Source: Hyphomicrobiales bacterium
GTDB taxonomy: Bacteria > Pseudomonadota > Alphaproteobacteria > Rhizobiales > Rhizobiaceae
Direction of reading: 5' to 3'
DNA: 64,000 bases
NCBI GenBank assembly: GCA_900472175.1
Contig: UCHD01000019.1
Coordinates: 62,001-126,000 of the forward strand
Positions 54,265 to 64,000 of the stretch are shown in pieces. Under the pieces are notes generated by a model, which did not search any database, was not told where the DNA came from, and saw nothing but the letters and a program-made list of their open reading frames with translations. A program made the position numbers and the translations under genes. How positions within the stretch are numbered: the first letter of the stretch is position 1; each line of letters opens with the position of its first letter.

Positions 54265-55886
54265 TGTGCGGCTTTCAGGTGTTGCTCGACGGCGGGCAGC
54301 GTGACGCTAAAGGTGGCGCCGCCGGACGTCTGGTTGCGGCCGTCGATGTGTCCGCCGATCCGCTCTATCAATGACGCGCATAGCGCGAGCCCAAGCCCCA
54401 TTCCATCGGTTTTTGTCGTGTAGAACGGTTCGAAAAGACGCGGCAGCGTGTCCGCTTCGATACCGGAGCCGGTGTCGCTGACCCGAATGATCGCACCGTT
54501 CTCCGACAGGCTCGTCTCGATGCGGATACTCTTCTCAACCATATCCACATCCTGCAGCGCGTCGGCGGCGTTGCGGATGAGATTGTGCAGCACCTGCTCC
54601 ATTTCGATGGGATCAACCACCGCCTGCGGTGGCGGTGTCGCAAGATCGAGAATGAGGGTGATCTGGCGCTTTTCGAGATCGGCCCGCACGAGCTCGGCGA
54701 TATCGACAACGATCTGGTTGAGATCGGCAAGAACCAGTTTCTGCTCGCGCTTGCTGATATAGTCACGCATCCTTTTCAGCATCGCTCCGGCGCGCTTGGC
54801 TTCGCGCACATTGGCGCTTAGCGCTTCGGGGAGCAAGGCAGGATCGGAGTGTTCGCTCGCGGCAAGGCGCAGGGCAGCCTGGCTTTGGCTCAAGAGGGCG
54901 GTCAGCGGTTGCGTCAGTTCATGGGCAATACCCGACGCCAGCTCGCCCAGCGCGTTAACCCGCAAGGCGTGGGCCAGCCTTGTTTCATGCTCCTGCAGAT
55001 GCACCCGCCGCTCCGCTTCTTCCGCGGTTTGCTGCAATTTGCGGGCATTGGCTTTCAGCTGCCAGGTGAACAGCAGCAGGAGCAGCACAAGCAAGGCGGC
55101 GAGCGCGAAGCCGCCGATCCTGGTGCCACTAAAAATGTCCGAGAGGGCGAGAACGCGCGTGACGTCCATCATAAACGGCTGGCTCTGACTGTCCACAACC
55201 TTGCTGAAATGCGGTTGCGTCAGAATGTTGCCGGTCACGCCGGGTCCATCGGCCTCACGATCCAGCACCGTTTCGCCATCAAGGCTGACGTGTACATGCG
55301 CCCAGGCGGGTCGCTCATCGCCCTCGATCAGCAGGGCCGGGTCGATCTGGATAACGATCGCCAGACCCGGATTGTCCGCTGTCGCGCGCTTTCCCAGAAG
55401 GTATCTGCCCGGATAGGCGGGGTTGAGATAGGTCCGTACTTCCCCCTGTTTTTGCCCGGCAATGGCGCTTGCTATGGGGGATAGGTCGGTCTTCTGCGGA
55501 CCGGGCCATGATATCAATGTGGCCGCAGTGGAACCCCCTTCCACCGGGAGCCTGACGAGGTCGATTGCGGTGATGCGCGGGTAAAACTGGATGATGCTCT
55601 GAAAGACTTCGCCGATAGCGGTTTGTGGCAATTCGGGAGCGGCCTTGATCAGTGCCACGAGGCTGGTCAGGTGCGCATCATGCTGTGCCGCCCGTTGCGA
55701 GATCAGGCGGTGGATCGTCTGCCCCGTTGCGGCGAGTTCTTCGGAGACCCGTTGATACTCGATCCGCATCGAGACGCCGGCAAAAAGGACGGTCAAGCCA
55801 AGCCAGACGAACAATGCAACCGTCAGGTTCCTGAGTGGAAGATGCCGCCAGATCATGTCGTTCAAGTGCCCGTCTAGGTTTGCCAA
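54261..55886 (-). CDS. Membrane sensor histidine kinase
   Basis: A 541-residue kinase. Membrane segments at about 20-40 and 257-276 enclose a periplasmic sensor domain of about 215 residues. The phospho-acceptor His322 lies in GELASGIAHELTQPL, and the ATPase domain carries NLIRNAADAL (N box), ADTLPRLFEPF and DGMGLGLALC. This layout is like DctB/FixL-type kinases. The start is TTG 55886 with GAGGGG upstream; an ATG at 55856 is the alternative. The signal is unknown. Confidence 0.9.
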   Translation of the reverse strand: MANLDGHLNDMIWRHLPLRNLTVALFVWLGLTVLFAGVSMRIEYQRVSEELAATGQTIHRLISQRAAQHDAHLTSLVALIKAAPELPQTAIGEVFQSIIQFYPRITAIDLVRLPVEGGSTAATLISWPGPQKTDLSPIASAIAGQKQGEVRTYLNPAYPGRYLLGKRATADNPGLAIVIQIDPALLIEGDERPAWAHVHVSLDGETVLDREADGPGVTGNILTQPHFSKVVDSQSQPFMMDVTRVLALSDIFSGTRIGGFALAALLVLLLLLFTWQLKANARKLQQTAEEAERRVHLQEHETRLAHALRVNALGELASGIAHELTQPLTALLSQSQAALRLAASEHSDPALLPEALSANVREAKRAGAMLKRMRDYISKREQKLVLADLNQIVVDIAELVRADLEKRQITLILDLATPPPQAVVDPIEMEQVLHNLIRNAADALQDVDMVEKSIRIETSLSENGAIIRVSDTGSGIEADTLPRLFEPFYTTKTDGMGLGLALCASLIERIGGHIDGRNQTSGGATFSVTLPAVEQHLKAAQ

Positions 55887-56121
55887 ACTGTGACCCCTCG
55901 CCGTTTATCTAACGAAGGCTTGGTGGATCGTAACACAACAGGCCTGCTGCGGAAGCTGATGGCTGTCGCAGATGACGCAACAAGGCCCTGCAGCCAGGTT
56001 CAAGATATCAAAAACACCACCGGGAGCATCGGCAGCTTGACCCGACCCGGAAGCCTGAAACATAGATAACGCGCTACATATTGGCTGATACAGGCCAACC
56101 TGAATTTATGGAAGCGATGGA

Positions 56122-57042
56122 ATGCGGAAATTACCTGCGCTTTCGGCGATGAAGGTGTTCGAGGTCGTTGGCCAGACGCGCAGTTTCACGCGCGCGGCCG
56201 AAGTGTTGAACCTGACGCAAAGTGCCGTCAGCCGGCAGGTGCGCAACCTCGAAAAGCAGCTGGGCGAAAACCTGTTGATCCGCCATCATCATGATCTGGA
56301 GCTGACGCGCGCCGGTGCCGAACTGCTCGCAACTCTTCAGCTGGCCTTTAACAATGTCGAGCAGACGGTGCGCTCGATCATGGAGAAGAACAACCGCAAC
56401 AGGCTGCGCATCAACGTGCCGCCGACCTTTGCCAAACGCTGGCTGATGCCACGGCTGTCGCGCCTGCGCCAGGCCCTGCCGGAGATCGAGATCAGCCTCA
56501 GCACCGATCTCAAGGACACGCTTGCCGAGCGCAGTCTGCTCGATTGCGCCATCCGCTTCGGTGACGGCGAATGGCCGATGCTGCAATCGCGCATCCTGGT
56601 GACCGAGCGGCATATTGCCGTCTGCGCGCCCGGCCTGCTGGATGCGGCCAGCCGAAGCGCTCCTATCGATCTTTCCGCCTTAACATTCCTGCATGTTCTG
56701 GCCGCAGCTGATCAGCGCTACCTCACCTGGCAGCATTGGCTGGACGCCGCCGGCCTCAGCGGCACCGATGTGCGGGGCGGGATGGAATTCGACCTTCTCG
56801 ACCTGGTGATAGAAGCCGCCTGCAACGGGCTTGGTATCGCCGTGGTCGACCGGTTCATGGTTGCGAGCCAACTGCAAAGCGGCCAGCTCGTGCCGTTGCT
56901 TGACGTCGAGGTCGAAGGCCACGAATCCTATTGGCTGGTGACACGCACGGATCAGCCCGAACCTGCGAATGTCCGCGATTTTCGCGCATGGCTGCTGAGC
57001 GAGGTCACGCTGGATCGAGGCCTTTACGGCGCAGCAAAATGA
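56122..57042 (+). CDS. LysR-family regulator (GcvA-like) of the following catabolic cluster
   Basis: A 306-residue LysR protein of the GcvA branch (helix-turn-helix at about 6-65, FTRAAEVLNLTQSAVSRQVRNL). It is upstream of, and co-directional with, the aldehyde dehydrogenase gene, the usual layout for a regulator of this cluster. The gap upstream has TTGGC/GCCAA (56081-56098) and the gap downstream CATTC/GAATG (57054-57070), possible sites. Effector unknown. Confidence 0.9.
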   Translation: MRKLPALSAMKVFEVVGQTRSFTRAAEVLNLTQSAVSRQVRNLEKQLGENLLIRHHHDLELTRAGAELLATLQLAFNNVEQTVRSIMEKNNRNRLRINVPPTFAKRWLMPRLSRLRQALPEIEISLSTDLKDTLAERSLLDCAIRFGDGEWPMLQSRILVTERHIAVCAPGLLDAASRSAPIDLSALTFLHVLAAADQRYLTWQHWLDAAGLSGTDVRGGMEFDLLDLVIEAACNGLGIAVVDRFMVASQLQSGQLVPLLDVEVEGHESYWLVTRTDQPEPANVRDFRAWLLSEVTLDRGLYGAAK

Positions 57043-57053
57043 GCAAGGCCGAA

Positions 57054-57070
57054 CATTCGTTTTTGGAATG
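57054..57070 (+). promoter_or_regulatory. Candidate LysR site before the aldehyde dehydrogenase gene
   Basis: CATTC and GAATG flank a 7-base T-rich spacer, fitting the T-N11-A pattern of LysR sites, 82-98 bases upstream of the ATG at 57152. Weak evidence; position is the main support. Confidence 0.35.
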
Positions 57071-57151
57071 ATTGACCCGAGAATAAGTCGCTTGCGAACA
57101 GGGAGCGAGGTCCCGTCTACTGCCTGAAACAGATTACGTTTCGGGTGGGTC

Positions 57152-58576
57152 ATGACGCAGCATCGCAATTTCATCGGTGGCCGCTTTGTCGAGGCTTCCG
57201 GTTTACCCGGGATCGAGGTGCGTAATCCCGCCGACGGCAAGATTTTCACCACGGTTCCGGCCGCAGAAGACGCCGCTGTTATTGCTGCCGTGGAGGCCGC
57301 GAAAACCGCGCAGAAATCCTGGCGCAAGCTGCCGGCGATCCAGCGGGGCGATGCCTTGCGGAAACTGGCCGATGCCATCGAACGGCATGCGCCAAGGATT
57401 GGCGAGGCGCTGGCTCTGGAATCCGGCAAGAGCCTCGCAGACGCTACCGCGGAGGCCATCTATGGCGTCGAACTGATGCGCTACCACGCCGAATGGGCGC
57501 GCCGGATCGAAGGCGAAGTTATTGAAAGCGATACGTCTGACGAGACCCTGATGCTGAAGCGGGAGCCGATCGGCGTCGTCGCCTGCCTGATCCCGTTCAA
57601 TTTCCCGATCTATACCCTGGTGCGTAAGATCGCGCCCGCCCTGATCACCGGCAATGCCGTCGTCATTCGTCCGAGCAACAACACGCCGACCTCGGCCTTC
57701 GTATTCGCGCAAGCCGTGCTGGAGGCCGATCTGCCGGCGGGCCTTATCAACATCATGACGATGTCGCATGAGGTCGCCCGGACGATGTGCACGCATCCGG
57801 CCGTCGGCATGATCACGTTGACCGGTAGCGTCGCTGCAGGCCAGACGGTGCTCGACTATTGCAAGGTCAATATCGCCAAGCCATCGCTTGAGCTGGGCGG
57901 AAAATCGCCTGTCATCGTCGAGCCCGATGCTGATCTCGATGCGTTGGTTCGGATGGTTCTCGGTGCGAAGACCGCCCATTGCGGACAAGTCTGCACCTCG
58001 GCCGAGCGGCTTTATGTCCACGCCTCGATCCACGACGCACTTGTCGAAAAACTGCGCAGCGCTTTCACCGCCCGCCGCTTCGGCGATCGCGCGACCCATC
58101 CCGACTCCATGGGGCCGCTTGCCAATGCCGCGGCGCGCGAACGTGTTCACCGGATGGTCGAGCGGGCCAAGGCTGAAGGGGCAACGGTTGTGGCCGGTGG
58201 CGTGATCCCGGATGGGGACGGTTATTTCTATCCACCGACCCTGATCACCGGCTGCCGCCAGGAGATGGAGATCGTCCGGGAAGAAGTGTTCGGGCCGGTG
58301 CTGGCGGTGCTTTCCTACGAGACGTTCGACGAGGCTTTGGCGCTGGCCAGCGATCATCAGTTCGGGCTTGCCTCGGTGTTGTTTTCGGAAAATTACCGCA
58401 AGGTCATGCAGGCCGCGAGCGAGATCGAGGCGGGTGAGCTTTACGTCAACCGTTTCCCGGCGGATCCTTATCAGGGCTATCACGCGGGCTGGAAGAAATC
58501 CGGGCTCGGTGGCGACGACGGCAAACACGGAATGTTGGAATTCACGCAGACGCGGCTTGTCATCCTGAAACACTGA
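57152..58576 (+). CDS. NAD(P)-dependent aldehyde dehydrogenase
   Basis: A 474-residue member of the aldehyde dehydrogenase superfamily (lactaldehyde/glycolaldehyde AldA-like). The catalytic cysteine is Cys281 in HCGQVCTSAERLYV and the general base Glu247 in SLELGGKSP. The cofactor segment reads IRPSNNTPTSA where most relatives have KPS plus an acidic residue, so NAD/NADP preference may be unusual. First structural gene of the cluster; it would oxidise an aldehyde, perhaps made by the GMC enzyme at 59840. Confidence 0.9.
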   Translation: MTQHRNFIGGRFVEASGLPGIEVRNPADGKIFTTVPAAEDAAVIAAVEAAKTAQKSWRKLPAIQRGDALRKLADAIERHAPRIGEALALESGKSLADATAEAIYGVELMRYHAEWARRIEGEVIESDTSDETLMLKREPIGVVACLIPFNFPIYTLVRKIAPALITGNAVVIRPSNNTPTSAFVFAQAVLEADLPAGLINIMTMSHEVARTMCTHPAVGMITLTGSVAAGQTVLDYCKVNIAKPSLELGGKSPVIVEPDADLDALVRMVLGAKTAHCGQVCTSAERLYVHASIHDALVEKLRSAFTARRFGDRATHPDSMGPLANAAARERVHRMVERAKAEGATVVAGGVIPDGDGYFYPPTLITGCRQEMEIVREEVFGPVLAVLSYETFDEALALASDHQFGLASVLFSENYRKVMQAASEIEAGELYVNRFPADPYQGYHAGWKKSGLGGDDGKHGMLEFTQTRLVILKH

Positions 58577-58602
58577 TCATCCGGCCGGGGGAGGAACCAC
58601 CC

Positions 58603-59820
58603 ATGAAGATCGCATCGCTGAAGACCCATGTGGTTGCCGTTCCACCCCCGCATGTCGGCGGCATGTACTGGATTTTCGTTGAGCTCGAGACAGCATGTGG
58701 CATATCGGGTGTCGGCGAAATCTATGCGACCTCGTTTCATCCCTCAGCCATGGTTCCGCTGATCGACGATGTCTTTCAGCGCTACCTTCTCGATCATGAC
58801 CCCCACCAGATCGAGCGTTTCTGGCGGGCGGCCTATTCCAGCGGCTTCACGCAGCGCCCGGACACCACGATGATGGGTATCGTCTCCGGCCTGGAAATCG
58901 CCTGCTGGGATATCATCGGCAAGGCGGCCGGCCGCCCGGTTTCCGACCTGCTCGGCGGCACCGTCCACGAAAAGCTACGCGCCTACACCTATCTCTATCC
59001 GAAGAACGCGGCCGGCGATTACGACTATAACGATCCGGATCTTGCCGCCGAAGAGGCCATCCGCATGGTCGAGATGGGCTTTACCGCCGTCAAATTCGAC
59101 CCGGCCGGCCCCTATACCAACTATTCCGGCCACCAGCTTTCGATGGGGGTTCTTGATCGTTGCGAACTGTTCTGCTCGAAAATCCGCGAAGCGATCGGCA
59201 GCCGCTCCGATATCCTCTTCGGAACACACGGTCAGATGGCGCCGTCCTCAGCGATCCGGCTGGCACGCCGCTTGGAAAAATACGATCCGCTCTGGTTCGA
59301 GGAGCCGGTGCCGCCCGGGCAGGAGGCTGCCATGGCCGAAGTGGCACGCGCCACATCCATCCCGATCTCGACCGGTGAACGGCTAACGACGAAATACGAG
59401 TTCCAGCGCGTGCTGCAACTCGGTGCCGCCGCGATCCTGCAGATGAATGTCGCCCGTGTCGGCGGCCTGTTGGAAGCCAAGAAGATCGCCGGTATGGCCG
59501 AGGCCTTCTACGCCCAGATCGCGCCGCATCTCTACAATGGTCCGGTCGGTGCCGCCGCCAGCATCCAGCTTTCAGCCGCCACCCCGAATTTCCTCATCCA
59601 TGAGGCGATCATGGATTTCGGAGGCTTTCACGGCGAGGTGCTGAAAACCAAGCTGCAGTTCGATGATGGCTATCTCATTCCGTCGCGCGAACCGGGCCTC
59701 GGCATCGAGCTCAATCTCGATGTCATCGAAAAGCACTCTCCCTATACCGGTGAACGCTTGCATCTGCAGATGGCCGCCGAACCCGCCGACATCAAGGAGT
59801 TCATGCCCGCCAAGGGCTGA
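58603..59820 (+). CDS. Enolase-superfamily enzyme (mandelate racemase/DgoD-like) lacking one metal ligand
   Basis: A 405-residue enolase-superfamily protein. Compared with E. coli galactonate dehydratase, Glu233 (FEEPV), Glu259 (STGERL) and His309 (APHL) line up at the same spacing, and His209 matches its catalytic His185. But the first metal ligand, Asp183 there, is Gly207 here (FGTHGQ). Either the subgroup binds metal differently or catalyses another reaction. GGGGGAGG precedes the ATG. A sugar-acid dehydratase or lactone cycloisomerase role is possible. Confidence 0.85.
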   Translation: MKIASLKTHVVAVPPPHVGGMYWIFVELETACGISGVGEIYATSFHPSAMVPLIDDVFQRYLLDHDPHQIERFWRAAYSSGFTQRPDTTMMGIVSGLEIACWDIIGKAAGRPVSDLLGGTVHEKLRAYTYLYPKNAAGDYDYNDPDLAAEEAIRMVEMGFTAVKFDPAGPYTNYSGHQLSMGVLDRCELFCSKIREAIGSRSDILFGTHGQMAPSSAIRLARRLEKYDPLWFEEPVPPGQEAAMAEVARATSIPISTGERLTTKYEFQRVLQLGAAAILQMNVARVGGLLEAKKIAGMAEAFYAQIAPHLYNGPVGAAASIQLSAATPNFLIHEAIMDFGGFHGEVLKTKLQFDDGYLIPSREPGLGIELNLDVIEKHSPYTGERLHLQMAAEPADIKEFMPAKG

Positions 59821-59839
59821 GCCTGAACAGAGACCTGTC

Positions 59840-61453
59840 ATGATCTACGACTTCGTCATTGTCGGCGCAGGGTCGGCCGGTTGCATCCTTGCAAGCCGCC
59901 TGAGTGAGAGCGGCCGCTACAGCGTTTTCCTCGTCGAGGCGGGCGGCAAGGACTCGTCCTTCTGGTTCAAGATCCCGATCGGCTACGCCAAGAGCTACTA
60001 CAACCCTAAGGTCAACTGGATGTATTCGACCGAGCCGGAGGCTGCGCTCGACGGGCGGCGGATCTATGTGCCGCGCGGCAAGGTGCAAGGCGGATCCGGA
60101 TCGATCAATGCCATGGTCTTCGTTCGCGGCGCCGCCGATGATTTTGACGATTGGCAAGCGGCTGGAAACCCCGGTTGGGGTGCTGCGGATGTCCTGCCCT
60201 TTTTCAAAAAGCTTGAGACCCATGAAAAAGGTGCCTCCCCCTGGCATGGTGACAAAGGCCCGATCCATGTGACGCCGATGCGCGGCATGATCCATCCCGT
60301 CACCGATGCCTATCTGAAGGGCTGCGAAGAACTGCAGCTGCCGTCGACAACTGATTTCAACGGGGCGTCGATCGAAGGTGCCGGCGTCTATGATATCAAC
60401 ACTCGCAATGGCTTGCGCTCGCATTCCAGCGCGGAATATCTCCGCCCGGCCCTGAAACGGGCCAATGTCTCGATCGAGCGCGGTGCTATCGCGCAGCGGC
60501 TGGTCTTCGCATCGGATGGACGCGTGGCCGGTGTCGAGGTTTTGCAGGATGGCACTGCGCGAACGTTTTCGGCAAGACGCGAAGTCATCGTCGCGGCAGG
60601 CGCGATCGACACGCCAAAGCTGCTGCAGCTCTCCGGGATCGGCGATGGCGCAGCGCTTGGCGCGAAGGGTGTCGAAACCCGCCTCCACCTGCCCGCCGTC
60701 GGTGAAAACCTGCAGGATCATCTGGCTGCAAGTTTCTACTATCGCGCCAACCGCCCGACATTGAACGGCGTGTTCGGCAGCCTGTTCGGGCAGGCCCGGC
60801 TGGGGCTGCAATATGTGCTGACCCGCAAGGGACCGTTTGCGATGAGCGTCAATCAGGCGGGCGGGTTTTTCCGCGGCAGCCCGGCGCAGGAGCGGCCGAA
60901 TATCCAGCTCTATTTCAATCCCCTCTCCTATCGTATTCCTGTCGATGCCAGCGCCTCCATGGTGCCGGAGCCTTATCCGGGCTTTCTGATTGCGTTCAAT
61001 TCCTGCCGGCCGACCAGCCGGGGACGCATTGCCCTTGCCTCTGCCGATCCTGCAGCTGCAGCGCTGATCCAGCCGAACTACCTTTCGACCGATCGCGATA
61101 TAACCGATGTCATCGAGGGGAGCCGGCTGGTGCGGCGGATCGCTTCGGCGCCGTCGCTGGCCGCCATCATCGATGCGGAAGTATCCCCGTCTCCATCGGC
61201 TGCGAGCGACGAAGACCTGCTCGACTATTTCCGCGCCAATGCCAGCTCGATCTATCATCTTTGCGGCAGCTGCATGATGGGGCCGGATGCAAGGACATCG
61301 GTGGTGGATGCCCGGCTTCGGGTGCATGGGGTCGAAGGTCTGCGTATCGTCGATGCCTCGGTTTTCCCCAATATCACGGCCGGCAACATCAATGCACCGA
61401 CGATGATGGTCGCGGAAAAGGGTGCGGCGATGATCCTCGAAGACGCAGCTTGA
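59840..61453 (+). CDS. GMC-family FAD oxidoreductase (alcohol/choline dehydrogenase-like)
   Basis: A 537-residue flavoenzyme with the FAD motif VIVGAGSAGCILASRLSE at residues 6-23, the GMC signatures GSINAMVFVRG and GAIDTPKLLQLSGIG, and the C-terminal active-site segments YHLCGSCMMG and NINAPTMMVAEKGA. It would oxidise a primary alcohol to an aldehyde, which the linked dehydrogenase could take further. The ATG at 59840 begins the family N-terminus; the open frame upstream overlaps the enolase gene. Confidence 0.9.
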   Translation: MIYDFVIVGAGSAGCILASRLSESGRYSVFLVEAGGKDSSFWFKIPIGYAKSYYNPKVNWMYSTEPEAALDGRRIYVPRGKVQGGSGSINAMVFVRGAADDFDDWQAAGNPGWGAADVLPFFKKLETHEKGASPWHGDKGPIHVTPMRGMIHPVTDAYLKGCEELQLPSTTDFNGASIEGAGVYDINTRNGLRSHSSAEYLRPALKRANVSIERGAIAQRLVFASDGRVAGVEVLQDGTARTFSARREVIVAAGAIDTPKLLQLSGIGDGAALGAKGVETRLHLPAVGENLQDHLAASFYYRANRPTLNGVFGSLFGQARLGLQYVLTRKGPFAMSVNQAGGFFRGSPAQERPNIQLYFNPLSYRIPVDASASMVPEPYPGFLIAFNSCRPTSRGRIALASADPAAAALIQPNYLSTDRDITDVIEGSRLVRRIASAPSLAAIIDAEVSPSPSAASDEDLLDYFRANASSIYHLCGSCMMGPDARTSVVDARLRVHGVEGLRIVDASVFPNITAGNINAPTMMVAEKGAAMILEDAA

Positions 61454-61525
61454 ACACGGACGACAGTGCCCGGATGGCGACCGATGGCGCCGCTTTCCGA
61501 GCCCAACCAGAAGCGGAGGATGGAT

Positions 61526-62431
61526 ATGCGCTACGGCTTTATCGGACTTGGGCATCTCGGCCAGCATCTGGCAGGCAGCCTTGTGCGCGAGGGTTTTTAT
61601 GTCACCGTGCACGACCGGGATCGCGGTCGTGCAGAGGTATTGCTGGCGCATGGGGCAGTCTGGGCGGACAGCCCACAGCTGCTCGCCAGCCAGGTTGATG
61701 CGGTCATCACCTGTCTGCCGTCGCCTGCGATTTCGGAGGCTGTGCTGACCGGCCCGGACGGTATTCTGTCCGGCTTGAAAGCGGGCGGTACGTGGATTGA
61801 GATGAGCACGCTCGACCAGAGCGATATCGAGCGTCTGGCGGCGATTGCTGCAGCAAGGGGCATTCGCATGCTGGAAGCCCCTGTGACCGGCGGGGTTCAC
61901 CGTGCGGCGGCAGGCGATATCACCGTTATCGCCGGTGGGGACCGCGACCTTTTCGAAACGCATTTACCCGCACTGAGCGCGATGGGCGGCGAGATCTTTC
62001 ATGCCGGGCCGCTCGGCAAGGCCGCCGTGATCAAGGTCATCACCAACATGCTGGCTTTCATCCATCTTCTGGCGACCGGTGAGGCGCTGATGCTGGCAAA
62101 GAAGGGCGGCATCGATCTGACCGATGCCTTCAACATCATCAAGGCAAGTTCCGGCAACAGTTTCGTGCACGAGACGGAGGGCCAGGTGATCCTCAACGGC
62201 AGCTATAACATCAACTTCACCATGGATCTCGCCTGCAAGGATCTTGGCTTCGCGCTCGGCTTTGGCAAGCAGTTTGGCGTGCCGCTCGATCTCGCGTCGC
62301 ACACGCTGCAGACTTTCATCCGCGCCCGCTCGACTTATGGCGGCAACGCATGGTCGTCGCAGGTGGTAAAGCTGCTCGAGGACGCAGTTGGCACCGATCT
62401 GCGCGCGCCGGGGTTTCCAGCGGAATTGTAA
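61526..62431 (+). CDS. 3-hydroxyisobutyrate dehydrogenase-family oxidoreductase
   Basis: A 301-residue NAD(P)-dependent beta-hydroxyacid dehydrogenase. GFIGLGHLGQHLAG (4-17) binds the cofactor, APVTGGVHRAAAGD (118-131) the substrate, and the catalytic Lys170 with Asn174 lies in IKVITNML. GGAGG seven bases before the ATG at 61526 is preferred to 61520 and 61466. It probably reduces or oxidises a beta-hydroxy acid or tartronate semialdehyde made by this pathway. Confidence 0.88.
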   Translation: MRYGFIGLGHLGQHLAGSLVREGFYVTVHDRDRGRAEVLLAHGAVWADSPQLLASQVDAVITCLPSPAISEAVLTGPDGILSGLKAGGTWIEMSTLDQSDIERLAAIAAARGIRMLEAPVTGGVHRAAAGDITVIAGGDRDLFETHLPALSAMGGEIFHAGPLGKAAVIKVITNMLAFIHLLATGEALMLAKKGGIDLTDAFNIIKASSGNSFVHETEGQVILNGSYNINFTMDLACKDLGFALGFGKQFGVPLDLASHTLQTFIRARSTYGGNAWSSQVVKLLEDAVGTDLRAPGFPAEL

Positions 62432-62644
62432 GGCTGGCTTTCCTCGTGGCGTGCAAGGACAATCTTAAAAACTAAAATGTCCGTCGAGCGCTCGATGAAA
62501 GTAAAAGATTTCAAAGGACTATAGGGTAATTATATGGATGTATAATTCGTCTTGCCAGATGGCCGCGGCTCGCTATTCTGCTTGTACAAGCTGCCCGGCG
62601 AAACGTCGCGGCGGCGACAACAGCAAGTGGACGACGGCCAGACG

Positions 62645-64000
<1,356 letters not shown>

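Noticed and set aside
59801-61963. A 720-codon minus-strand open frame opposite the GMC oxidoreductase gene
   Set aside because: Composition is that of antisense GC-rich coding DNA, and the plus strand carries unmistakable GMC and dehydrogenase motifs.

Overview
The window looks like chromosome or chromid DNA of an alphaproteobacterium of the Rhizobiaceae (Rhizobium/Agrobacterium/Allorhizobium group). The evidence is GC-rich coding DNA, a Mur-type Fur regulator divergent from sitABCD, pobR/pobA beside pcaIJF/pcaR, a rhizobial RIME-like palindromic repeat, families named after Allorhizobium vitis loci (Avi_7169/Avi_7170), and many solute-binding ABC importers with LysR, GntR and AraC regulators. 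I saw no rRNA, tRNA, CRISPR array, prophage or transposase. About sixty protein genes fill the window, and the last is cut off by its right edge.

Layout. 117-6862: GcvA-like LysR regulator, a spermidine/putrescine-type ABC importer and a ThDP decarboxylase resembling 5-guanidino-2-oxopentanoate decarboxylase. 6970-7604: AbrB/PIN toxin-antitoxin pair. 7643-11967: RND efflux pump and its adaptor, without an outer membrane channel. 12382-14143: short-chain dehydrogenase with divergent LysR. 14331-18931: class III cyclase, ECF42-type sigma factor with its DGPF/YCII partner, MAPEG protein, isochorismatase-like hydrolase, methyltransferase. 19036-25192: FadR-type regulator, a cystathionine lyase-like PLP enzyme and a complete CUT1 sugar importer in one operon. 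25416-32026: LysR regulator divergent from a five-gene operon coding a dimethylformamidase-like protein, class III aminotransferase, beta-keto acid cleavage enzyme (BKACE), GNAT acetyltransferase and histone deacetylase-like amidohydrolase. 32179-36270: mur and sitABCD. 36312-37894: WGR protein and a D-threonine aldolase/D-serine dehydratase-like PLP enzyme. 38067-44038: pobR, pobA, pcaFJI, pcaR. 44127-45123: two small exported Cys-containing proteins, possibly for copper. 45285-52862: a seven-gene unit of luciferase-like monooxygenase, two carboxymuconolactone-decarboxylase-fold proteins and a dipeptide-type ABC importer. 53057-55886: GlcG/HbpS-like exported protein after a two-component system. 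56122-64000: LysR, aldehyde dehydrogenase, enolase-superfamily enzyme, GMC oxidoreductase, beta-hydroxyacid dehydrogenase, and the 5' part of a trimethylamine dehydrogenase-like flavoprotein.

How the genes work together. Most of the window is scavenging and catabolism: regulator plus importer plus one or two enzymes per substrate. PobA and PcaIJF are the start and end of 4-hydroxybenzoate breakdown; the middle steps must lie elsewhere. The best candidate for an undescribed system is 26522-32026. Its enzymes can be ordered into a pathway that hydrolyses an amide, transaminates the freed amine or beta-amino acid, and cleaves a beta-keto acid with acetyl-CoA. Its deacetylase-like member appears to lack the acidic residues that bind polyamines in the known enzyme. 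The 45285-52862 unit is a recurring but, to my knowledge, unassigned system. Three of the four operons with a binding-protein gene carry strong hairpins just after that gene, probably setting the ratio of binding protein to membrane components.
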